Origin: an uncultured bacterium
Lineage (GTDB): Bacteria > Bacteroidota > Bacteroidia > Bacteroidales > Bacteroidaceae
DNA length: 64,000 bases
Assembly (NCBI GenBank): GCA_945829425.1
Contig: CALZUQ010000004.1
Coordinates: 19,337-83,336, forward strand
Direction of reading: 5' to 3'
Shown: positions 34,915-42,191 of the stretch, one piece after another
Layout of the letters: every line of letters begins with the position of its first letter
How positions within the stretch are numbered: position 1 is the stretch's first letter
Position numbers and translations under genes: made by a program
The notes under the pieces: model-generated
The model's database searches: none
What the model was told of the DNA's origin: nothing
The model's input: the letters and a program-made list of their open reading frames with translations, nothing else

Positions 34915-36483
34915 ATGGAAACGAAGCAACTGAAGCGACTGCCCGTGGGCATACAGACATTCTCAAACATCGTTGAGGACGATATGCTGTATATTGACAA
35001 GACAGAGTATATCTGGAACATGATACACCTCAGCAAGTATATCTTCCTGAGCCGTCCAAGGCGGTTCGGCAAGTCGTTGCTTCTATCTACGCTGCAGGCA
35101 TATTACGAGGGAAGAAAGGACTTGTTCAAGGGACTCTTTATCGAAACGGTGGAGAAGGAATGGACGGAACATCCCGTGCTGAGATTCGACATGTCTATGG
35201 GAAAGCACATGGAGAAGGATCAGCTGGAGAGGTATCTCGGCAACCGTCTTGCGGTATATGAAGAGAGGTATGGCATCACGCAGCCTGCCACAGACAATAA
35301 TGACCGATTCACTGCGTTGATTCAGGCAGCATACGAGCAGACAGGCAAGAAAGTAGTCATACTGATTGACGAGTACGACGCCCCGTTGCTCGACGTGGTG
35401 CATGAGAAAGAGACATTGCCTGTGCTCCGCAATGTCATGCGCAATTTCTACTCTCCGCTGAAAGCATCCGACCCATATCTTGAGTTTGTGTTCCTCACGG
35501 GCATCACGAAATTCTCCCAGCTCAGCATCTTCAGCGAGCTGAACAACCTGATGAATATCAGTATGGACGAGGAGTATGCAGCAGTTTGCGGAATTTCAAA
35601 GGAAGAAATGCTGACACAAGCCCATGATTATATCGAGAGATTGGCACAAAAAAACAAATGGACGTATGAAGAGACTGTATCACTCCTGGCACAGCAGTAT
35701 GACGGTTATCACTTCACATGGCCTTCGCCCGACATTTTCAATCCCTTCAGCCTGCTCAACGCATTAGCAAGAAATCGCATTGAGAACTATTGGTTTGCCT
35801 CGGGTACTCCGACGTATCTCATTGAGATGCTGCGCAAGTTCAATATCGTGCCGTCAAGAATTGGCTGTGGAAGTGTACAGGCAAAATCCTTTGATGCTCC
35901 CACTGAGAATATGAAGAATATAACTCCGTTACTATATCAGAGCGGTTATATCACCATCAAAGGATATAATCCAGTGTCAAAAAACTACAAGCTCGACATA
36001 CCTAACAATGAGATACAGGCAGGACTGATGGAAAGCCTTCTGCCCAATTACGTGCATGAATATGCCGACGAGGGAAGTTCTATGGTAGGTGATATGTACG
36101 AAGCCTTATACAATGACGACCTGGACGGGATGTTCCGCCTCCTTCAGGCCTACCTCCTCACCGTGCCTTACTGCGACAACGCCAACTCTGAAGGTCACTA
36201 CCAGCAGATGCTCTACGTCATCTTCTCCCTCTTCGGCAGATATGTGGATGTGGAGGTGCACACTCCCACAGGTCGTGTGGATATAGTGATGAAGACCGCC
36301 AAGGCATTGTATCTTTTCGAGCTGAAGCTCAACAAGAGTGCCGAGACTGCCATGAAGCAGATTGATCTGAAGGACTATGCCTCAAAGTTTTCATTATGTG
36401 GTCTGCCCATTGTAAAGGTGGGCATTAACTTTGACCCCGATAGACGCACAATAGGCGACTGGAAAATCAACCAGACAGAATGA
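34915..36483 (+). CDS. AAA-ATPase-like / PD-(D/E)XK nuclease family protein, first copy
   Basis: A 522-residue protein of the common Bacteroidetes family with an N-terminal AAA-ATPase-like domain and a C-terminal restriction-like nuclease fold. Visible: PVGIQTFSNIVEDDMLYIDKT, the Walker-A-like RPRRFGKSLLLS near residues 46-57, Walker-B-like VVILIDEYDAPL near 141-152, FLTGITKFSQLSIFSELNNL, and the C-terminal RVDIVMKTAKALYLFELKLNKSAETAMKQI with the D-ExK signature. Members are often present in dozens of copies per genome; the function is unproven and a selfish or defence-related role has been proposed only by context. Promoter and family are shared with the next gene. A 48-residue remnant of another copy lies at 50824-50970. 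Confidence 0.88.
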   Translation: METKQLKRLPVGIQTFSNIVEDDMLYIDKTEYIWNMIHLSKYIFLSRPRRFGKSLLLSTLQAYYEGRKDLFKGLFIETVEKEWTEHPVLRFDMSMGKHMEKDQLERYLGNRLAVYEERYGITQPATDNNDRFTALIQAAYEQTGKKVVILIDEYDAPLLDVVHEKETLPVLRNVMRNFYSPLKASDPYLEFVFLTGITKFSQLSIFSELNNLMNISMDEEYAAVCGISKEEMLTQAHDYIERLAQKNKWTYEETVSLLAQQYDGYHFTWPSPDIFNPFSLLNALARNRIENYWFASGTPTYLIEMLRKFNIVPSRIGCGSVQAKSFDAPTENMKNITPLLYQSGYITIKGYNPVSKNYKLDIPNNEIQAGLMESLLPNYVHEYADEGSSMVGDMYEALYNDDLDGMFRLLQAYLLTVPYCDNANSEGHYQQMLYVIFSLFGRYVDVEVHTPTGRVDIVMKTAKALYLFELKLNKSAETAMKQIDLKDYASKFSLCGLPIVKVGINFDPDRRTIGDWKINQTE

Positions 36484-36494
36484 TTCCATTTTGA

Positions 36495-36712
36495 TAAGGT
36501 GGGTTCTATAAATTCGCTTTGTCAGATTTTGGGATTTTTTTCGAGGATAAATTGTAAGTTGAAGAGGTTTCCGTCTCCCGGGAAACGTTTCTGTCCCCCG
36601 GGAAACGGGGGAACCGAAGGGGGTGTATAGCGGGCTACGTGACCGATAAGACTTACGATTTAGACCGAAAAGAAACCAAAATCTGACAAAGCGAATTAAT
36701 AGAACCCACCTA
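36495..36712. repeat. Inverted-repeat element, copy C (218 bp)
   Basis: The terminal inverted repeats extend for about 36 bp with one mismatch (AGGTGGGTTCTAT...CGCTTTGTCAGATTTTGG and its complement). The inner stem AAATTGTAAGT/ACTTACGATTT and the TGACCGA apex are kept. Near the apex there is an insertion made of two GTTTCnGTCnCCCGGGAAAC units. The right half lacks the extra CGTCA hairpin of copies A and B. Confidence 0.88.
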
Positions 36713-36718
36713 AAGATA

Positions 36719-36785
36719 TTTTTTTATAGGCATAAAAAATTATTTTTATAGGCATAAAAAAATATTTTCATAGGCATGAAAAAAA
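36719..36785. repeat. Three 22-bp repeats with T-run, TAGGCAT, A-run
   Basis: TAGGCAT cores lie at 36727, 36749 and 36771, an exact 22-bp period (two helical turns), each flanked by T5 and A5-A7 runs. This is expected to bend DNA. It lies about 60 bp upstream of the -33 box of the second ATPase gene; the first gene lacks it. Confidence 0.75.
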
Positions 36786-36841
36786 ATAGACTCCAAACCA
36801 CCGGTAGATTTTCATTCCTTTTTATTAAAAATGTCGAATTG

Positions 36842-36873
36842 TTTGGAAATGTGAAAGAAAATAGGTAACTTTG
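36842..36873 (+). promoter_or_regulatory. Promoter TTTG-N20-TAACTTTG, second copy
   Basis: Identical to the promoter at 34839-34870 and embedded in the same duplicated segment. It overlaps the ATG chosen by the ORF track (36871), which shows that start to be wrong. Confidence 0.8.
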
Positions 36874-36894
36874 CCGCTGAACAATATAATCATC

Positions 36895-38673
36895 ATGGTT
36901 ATGGACGAGAAAAAGGTAAAAGAAGCGGTTAAGCGAATACCCTACGGTATGATGAACTTCGTGGCTGTGCGCGAGGACAACTATTATTATGTCGATAAGA
37001 CAAGGTTTATAGAAAAAGTGGAAGATTCGAACAGATACTTTTTCTTCATCCGCCCCCGCCGTTTCGGCAAGAGTCTCACCATATCGATGTTGCACCACTA
37101 TTATGATATTAACGCAGCTGATAAGTTTGAGAGGTTGTACGGCGACTTGTATATAGGCAAGCATCCTACACCCAACCACAACAAGTATCTCATAATATAT
37201 CTCAATTTTGCCGTGGTAAATGCCGACTTGGGCAATTATCGCAGTGCGTTGGATGCAATATGCAACACTGAGTTCAATTATTTCTGCGATGTCTATGAGC
37301 AGTACTTGCCCAAAGGCATTAAGGAAGAGATGAACAAGAAGAATGGTTGTGTGGAACAGCTTGACCATCTCTATAAGGAAGCGCGAAAGACGGATGCGAA
37401 GATCTATCTCTTCATCGATGAGTATGACCACTTCACCAATCACATCCTCTCCGATGCAGCCCGCCTCGACGAATATCGGGGCGAGACTCACGGCACTGGC
37501 TATCTGCGAACTTTCTTCGACACCATAAAGGCAGGCACTTATTCGAGTATAGAGCGTGTCTTCATCACGGGCGTAAGTCCCGTAACCCTTGATGACCTCA
37601 CCAGCGGCTTCAACATCGGCACAAACTACTCACTCTCCTATGGCTTCAACCAAATGGTGGGGTTCACCGAAGAAGAGGTGCGCGAGATGCTGACATACTA
37701 TTCGCAGCACTATGAGTTCAACCACACCATTGATGAACTAATCGAGATAATGAAGCCGTATTACGACAATTACTGCTTTGCCAAGGAAGCATACGGCGAG
37801 ACGACGATGTACAACTCGAATATGGTCCTCTCATTTCTTTATAAATATATAGACAACAGGTGCTGGATTCCGGACAGAATGTTGGAGGAGAATATCCGTG
37901 TTGACTACAACAAGCTGCGTATGCTCATCCGCAAGGACAAGGAGTTTGCACACGATGCCTCCATCATCCAGACATTGGTGTCGAAAGGCTACGTGACGGG
38001 AGAACTGAAGGAAGGATTCCCGGCAGAGGACATCGCCGACAACGACAACTTCATCAGTCTGCTCTACTATTTCGGCATGGTGACTATCGGCGGATTCTAT
38101 CGTGGAAAGCCTAAGTTCGTCATTCCCAATGAAGTCGTGCGCGAACAGGTTTATTCATATCTTCTCGACAACTATCACGACAACCATCTCTACACCGACA
38201 TGGATGAGCTGAGTCGATTGGAGGAGAACATGGCATACGATGGCGAGTTCAAGCCATTCTTCCAGTTTATTGCCGACAGCATATATACCTTTGCCTCGCA
38301 GCGCGACCGCCAGAAGGGCGAGTCCTTCGTGCATGGCTATACCCTCGCCCTTACAAGCCTCTGCTGCTACTACCGTCCCATCTCCGAGCTTGACAACCAG
38401 AACGGCTATGCCGACGTCTTCCTCCGCCCACGGTGTGAGATATTCAAGGATATGGAACACTCGTATATCATCGAGCTGAAATATCTTAAGAGTAATGCGA
38501 CGGAGGCTGAGGTTAACGCCGCCATAAGGCAAGCCGAGGCTCAGGTCTGCCGCTATGCCGAGACGGTGAATGTTAACGACAACATCGGACATACCACCCT
38601 CCACAAGGTATATGTAGTATATCGGGGTGTGGAAATGGTGGCGTGCGATGAAATACAGATACTCAACATTTAA
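36895..38673 (+). CDS. AAA-ATPase-like / PD-(D/E)XK nuclease family protein, second copy
   Basis: A 592-residue relative of the upstream ATPase gene but clearly divergent from it. Key regions: IPYGMMNFVAVREDNYYYVDKTRFIEK, FIRPRRFGKSLTISML (Walker A), IYLFIDEYDHFTNHIL (Walker B), FITGVSPVTLDDLTSGFNIGTN, and a nuclease-fold end with YADVFLRPRCEIFKDMEHSYIIELKYLK. I start at the first ATG downstream of the promoter (36895; 36901 is an alternative), because the track's start lies inside the -7 box. The molecular role is not established for this family. The stop is followed at once by a GGTGGGTTCTATAAATT element end. Confidence 0.87.
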   Translation: MVMDEKKVKEAVKRIPYGMMNFVAVREDNYYYVDKTRFIEKVEDSNRYFFFIRPRRFGKSLTISMLHHYYDINAADKFERLYGDLYIGKHPTPNHNKYLIIYLNFAVVNADLGNYRSALDAICNTEFNYFCDVYEQYLPKGIKEEMNKKNGCVEQLDHLYKEARKTDAKIYLFIDEYDHFTNHILSDAARLDEYRGETHGTGYLRTFFDTIKAGTYSSIERVFITGVSPVTLDDLTSGFNIGTNYSLSYGFNQMVGFTEEEVREMLTYYSQHYEFNHTIDELIEIMKPYYDNYCFAKEAYGETTMYNSNMVLSFLYKYIDNRCWIPDRMLEENIRVDYNKLRMLIRKDKEFAHDASIIQTLVSKGYVTGELKEGFPAEDIADNDNFISLLYYFGMVTIGGFYRGKPKFVIPNEVVREQVYSYLLDNYHDNHLYTDMDELSRLEENMAYDGEFKPFFQFIADSIYTFASQRDRQKGESFVHGYTLALTSLCCYYRPISELDNQNGYADVFLRPRCEIFKDMEHSYIIELKYLKSNATEAEVNAAIRQAEAQVCRYAETVNVNDNIGHTTLHKVYVVYRGVEMVACDEIQILNI

Positions 38674-38695
38674 GGTGGGTTCTATAAATTTTTCG
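38670..38695. repeat. Solo left end of the inverted-repeat family
   Basis: TTTAAGGTGGGTTCTATAAATT matches the left terminus of copies B and C but the rest of the element is missing. It overlaps the stop codon of the second ATPase gene. Confidence 0.75.
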
Positions 38696-38770
38696 CAAGC
38701 TCAAGGAAACTCCTTCCCTTTGGTCAGTGGCTCCAGAGGACAAGTCTCCCCCCATTATTATGAATGATGC

Positions 38771-38812
38771 GGTAAAGCCATGCGGTTTGAGAGATTGCCG
38801 CATGGCATTACC
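38771..38812. terminator. Hairpin GGTAAAGCCATGCGG (duplicated at 51029-51070)
   Basis: A 15-bp stem with one mismatch around a 12-nt loop, inside a segment of about 460 bp that is duplicated at 50998-51448. In the second copy the stem is perfect, so the difference between copies restores pairing. Confidence 0.75.
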
Positions 38813-38875
38813 CCCCCCTATCGTATGCCATTTATCGTTTTTCTTATACTTTTTTACCAAATAATTCTTCCTTTT

Positions 38876-38907
38876 TTTGCTCGTTTTATTTTTTTTCTGT
38901 AAATTTG
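38876..38907 (+). promoter_or_regulatory. Promoter TTTG-N20-TAAATTTG for the BMP lipoprotein operon
   Basis: Both boxes fit the consensus; the start codon lies about 22 nt beyond the expected transcription start. The same promoter survives in the duplicated fragment at 51135-51166. Confidence 0.75.
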
Positions 38908-38935
38908 CAGCAGTATTGGTATTATTAGTTAGGAT

Positions 38936-40042
38936 ATGCTTATATATATATACTGTAACATTTTTCACGTTATACTCTTCCTGTTTGTAAGTGGGGGGTG
39001 CAAAAAACGTCTGTCGACAAGTAACATAGCGTTATTTGCCTTATTCACTTTTACCTTATTTTCTCTTACGGCTTGTTCGGACAATGATGACGATGACACG
39101 TCTTCCGCATTGACTTCCGCCAATGTGGTGGAGGTAGTGTTCTCGCCATCGAGCTTCGGCGACTTGGGTTATAACGACATCATACTCACGGGACTTGAGG
39201 AGTCGCGCAAGCGTCTCGGCTTCGACGTGGTGATGCATGTACCACCGTCGGTGGAGGACGGTATCGCCATCTACAACAAATGGGCGCAGAAGGATGCCAA
39301 GGGCGAGCGACGACTCTTCATCTTCGCCAGCAACCAGTATGAGAGTGCCTTGCGCAACTCTACTGTGCGCCCCTCGGATGCCAACAGCACGGTGCTGCTC
39401 TACGAGACCCACCAGCCCATCGAAGGGATATACACCTTCCGCATAGGGATGTATGGTGCGGCTTATCTCATCGGAGCATACACCGCCCTAACCAATAATG
39501 AGGAATCCGACTACAAGGCAGCCGTACTCGCAGCCAATCCCTTCGACCGTAATGTTGACGGAGCGGCACAGGGATTCCGCGACGGGTTCCTTGAGGCAGG
39601 AGGAGCTGATGCCACCATATCCTATATCTCCGACAAGGACGGCGACGGCTACAACATGCCTGACGAAGCCTACGACCTCTGCACCCGACTTTACGAGTCC
39701 GGCCACACCTTTTTCTTCCCCGTGGCAGGCGGCAGCAACAAAGCTGTATATCAGTTCTCGCGCAACAATCTTCTCGGCTCTGCAGGCATCGACGGTGACA
39801 TGTCTGCCTATTCTGGTTTGATGAACTGTTCGCTCGTAAAGAATATCGGCAGTGCCACCGGCGACTTCATCGCCCTGTGGCTCGGCAAGAAGGAAATCCC
39901 CCAACATCAGGATTTCCTCTGGGATTCGGGCTACGTCAGCGTCATCTATTGTCATGATTGTAAGGAAACTGACGCACAAGGCATTGAAACATTCAAGAAC
40001 AATATTATAGGAAAGGAGGCAGAGTATGAAAAGAGCAAGTAA
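38936..40042 (+). CDS. BMP-family (PnrA-like) substrate-binding lipoprotein
   Basis: A 368-residue ligand-binding lipoprotein. After lipobox FSLTAC (Cys47) comes an acidic SDNDDDD stretch, which in Bacteroidetes is a surface-export signal. The rest has the type-1 periplasmic-binding fold of the BMP family (VVEVVFSPSSFGDLGYNDIILTGLEESRKRLG, YGAAYLIGAYTALT, NPFDRNVDGAAQGFRDGFLEAGG, FFFPVAGGSNKAVYQF), which binds nucleosides in known members. There is no ABC permease nearby, so transport is unlikely; sensing or scavenging is more plausible. The N-terminus is odd: two hydrophobic stretches precede Cys47, with G6 and A6 runs in the DNA between them. It overlaps the next gene by 17 bp. Its first about 85 codons are duplicated at 51195. 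Confidence 0.82.
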   Translation: MLIYIYCNIFHVILFLFVSGGCKKRLSTSNIALFALFTFTLFSLTACSDNDDDDTSSALTSANVVEVVFSPSSFGDLGYNDIILTGLEESRKRLGFDVVMHVPPSVEDGIAIYNKWAQKDAKGERRLFIFASNQYESALRNSTVRPSDANSTVLLYETHQPIEGIYTFRIGMYGAAYLIGAYTALTNNEESDYKAAVLAANPFDRNVDGAAQGFRDGFLEAGGADATISYISDKDGDGYNMPDEAYDLCTRLYESGHTFFFPVAGGSNKAVYQFSRNNLLGSAGIDGDMSAYSGLMNCSLVKNIGSATGDFIALWLGKKEIPQHQDFLWDSGYVSVIYCHDCKETDAQGIETFKNNIIGKEAEYEKSK

Positions 40043-42131
40043 AATATGGGCAGTTAACTTCCCGATATATATAATAATGTGTATCTTCCTGCTGTTCTCC
40101 TGCTCCGATGATAACAACAACGCCACCTCGGGCCCCGAGGTCAGCTCCAACCGCGAGGTGAGGATTGCCGTGGTGCTCAAGAAGGGCGACCGCCAGGAGC
40201 GCGTGCAACGCATACTCGACTTGGCTCGCGAGAATATCACCATGGCACGGGGCGGAGTCGTGCCATCATACGAATACTACGACGAGGACACCACTACCCT
40301 CGCTTCCTTGGCGGTGGAACTCGCCTCGCGCGAGGACATTGCCGCCGTGGTGGGATGCTATGACGACCAGCACACCAAGACCCTCGCCTACGAGTGCATC
40401 AAGACCGACAAGACCATGTTCACTTTCAACACCTCGCAGGAACTTGCGCGCATCTTCGGTGAGCACGGCAACTACTGGGGACTATCCGAGAGCGACATCA
40501 CACAATGCGAGATACTGCTGTCAATTATATCGAAAGCCGCAAATGCTGACGTGGCACTCCTTGCCTGCGACAACGAATACGGACAGACCTTCGTGGATTG
40601 GTTTGCCTTCCAGGCTTCAGAGATGGGACTCAATCCCGTGGGCATCGCCACATACAAGGACAAGTCGGAGATTCCCGACGCCTATCGCAAGGCATGTGCC
40701 AGTCATCCTGTCTTCACCCTGTGCGTGCCCAACAACGCAGAAGAGGCTAATATAATGTATGAATGTACCAAGATGGATGATTTCGCCTACTGGACTATGC
40801 CTTTCTTCACCGACCGTGCCTACGAACCCGCCATTCTGAAGAACGAGGGAGTTATGGGACTCAACCTCGTGGCTGACCCCACGTCGGGATTCAGTGTCAT
40901 ATATAAGGCACGCTTCGGCGAAGCTCCCATCCATGGCGAAGCAGAGCTGTATGATGCCATCATGCTCACCTGTCTTGCAAGCCGATATGACGAGGAGCAT
41001 AATCTCAACAACCTCAACCTTGCCATAGGCACCCTGCTCTACTACCACTCCGACAGTCAGGGCGGATGGATGTCGGGCAACATGAAGCAGATTTTCGAGA
41101 CGATTGCCGAAGGTGGTGTTCCCGAGGTGAGCGGTGCCGTGGGCAAGCTCGACTTCGATCCCAAGAACTACACGCTCATCACCCATTCCACCTACGATTA
41201 CTGGATGGTGTATGAAGGAAAGTTTCTCTCGCTCAACTATATGAAGCGTTCCGAGGGCGAACACTCCTCGTCGCCCATCGTCAGCTGGGAGTGGGACAAG
41301 ACCTACCAGCAGCAGTTCGACGAGCACATGTCCGACATTGGCTATCCTGCCCTCACGGGCAACAAGGCGGTCATCATTGCCGCTTCGGGCGGATGGGAGA
41401 ACTACCGCTTCCAGGCCGACGCGCTCGAATACTACCAGATGCTCCGCAGTGCGGGCTATAGCGACGACGACATCATTCTCATCATGTCCGATGACCTGGC
41501 GCAGAACGCCAACAATCCCGACAAGGGAGTGGTGCGCCGCTCGGTGGATGGAGACAACCTGTATAAGGATGTTGTCGTTGACTATCGCCTTGAGGACATC
41601 ACCTACAACGACCTTGCCGTCATCTTCTCGGGCAAGGCAGACGTTGCCCATCCCGAAGTGCTCGACAGTGGCACAGGCGACAACGTGCTCTTCTTCTGGA
41701 GCAGCCACGGCACTCAGGCAGGACTTGCCCTTGGCAACATCTACAATGTGTCGGGCAAGCAGATGGCGCGCATACTGCAGAAGATGAGCAACGAGCAGCG
41801 CTTCCGCAAGATGATGTGGATAGTGGAGGCATGTTATGCCGGCGGAGTGGCAAAGGAGTGCGAGGGCATTCCCGGACTGCTCGTGATGACGGCAGCCAAT
41901 GCAAACGAGTCGTCGAAGGCCGACCTGTGGTATGCCCCCTACGGCGTGTATATCACCAATCGCTTCACCTCCTCCATCATCTCCCGTCTGAAGTCCGACC
42001 CTGCGACATCTCTTCGCGACCTCTACAACGTGGCGTTCACCGGAACGTTAGGTTCGCACGTCACGATATATAATGCCGACAACTACGGCAACTTGTATCA
42101 GAACACGATGAGGGAATTCTTTAGAAATTAG
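40026..42131 (+). CDS. Lipoprotein fusing a periplasmic-binding-like domain to a C13 (legumain-type) cysteine protease
   Basis: A 701-residue lipoprotein (lipobox LLFSC, Cys26, then SDDNNN). Residues about 45-400 look like a type-1 periplasmic-binding domain (REVRIAVVLKKGDRQERVQRILDLA, AAVVGCYDDQHTKTLAYECIKTDKTMFTFNTS, LLACDNEYGQTFVDWF). Residues about 450-640 match peptidase family C13: KAVIIAASGGWENYRFQADALEYYQML, DDDIILIMSDDLAQNANNP, the catalytic His561 in WSSHGTQ and Cys603 in IVEACYAGG, then LLVMTAANANESS. Legumain and GPI-transamidase belong to this family and usually cut after Asn or Asp. The gene starts 17 bp inside the BMP lipoprotein gene, so the two are translationally coupled. 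A binding domain that controls a protease at the cell surface is an inference. Confidence 0.88.
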   Translation: MKRASKIWAVNFPIYIIMCIFLLFSCSDDNNNATSGPEVSSNREVRIAVVLKKGDRQERVQRILDLARENITMARGGVVPSYEYYDEDTTTLASLAVELASREDIAAVVGCYDDQHTKTLAYECIKTDKTMFTFNTSQELARIFGEHGNYWGLSESDITQCEILLSIISKAANADVALLACDNEYGQTFVDWFAFQASEMGLNPVGIATYKDKSEIPDAYRKACASHPVFTLCVPNNAEEANIMYECTKMDDFAYWTMPFFTDRAYEPAILKNEGVMGLNLVADPTSGFSVIYKARFGEAPIHGEAELYDAIMLTCLASRYDEEHNLNNLNLAIGTLLYYHSDSQGGWMSGNMKQIFETIAEGGVPEVSGAVGKLDFDPKNYTLITHSTYDYWMVYEGKFLSLNYMKRSEGEHSSSPIVSWEWDKTYQQQFDEHMSDIGYPALTGNKAVIIAASGGWENYRFQADALEYYQMLRSAGYSDDDIILIMSDDLAQNANNPDKGVVRRSVDGDNLYKDVVVDYRLEDITYNDLAVIFSGKADVAHPEVLDSGTGDNVLFFWSSHGTQAGLALGNIYNVSGKQMARILQKMSNEQRFRKMMWIVEACYAGGVAKECEGIPGLLVMTAANANESSKADLWYAPYGVYITNRFTSSIISRLKSDPATSLRDLYNVAFTGTLGSHVTIYNADNYGNLYQNTMREFFRN

Positions 42132-42182
42132 GAATGAGGAATGAGGAATGAAGAATTATAAATTATAAATTATAAATTAAAA
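42131..42182. repeat. Short repeats AGGAATG x4 and AATTATA x4
   Basis: Tandem GGAATGA units are followed by ATTATAA units directly before the start of the giant gene. Related GGAATGAGGAATGAGG text follows that gene at 49958-49985. Confidence 0.75.
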
Positions 42183-42191
42183 GTAATCATT

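Larger units (their letters stand above)
36484..36894. other. 411-bp intergenic region between the two ATPase genes
   Basis: Contains element copy C (36495-36712), three phased 22-bp A/T repeats (36719-36785) and the second copy of the ATPase promoter (36842-36873). Confidence 0.85.

Noticed and set aside
36871-36894. Start of the second ATPase gene at 36871
   Set aside because: That codon lies within the -7 promoter box, so it cannot be in the mRNA.
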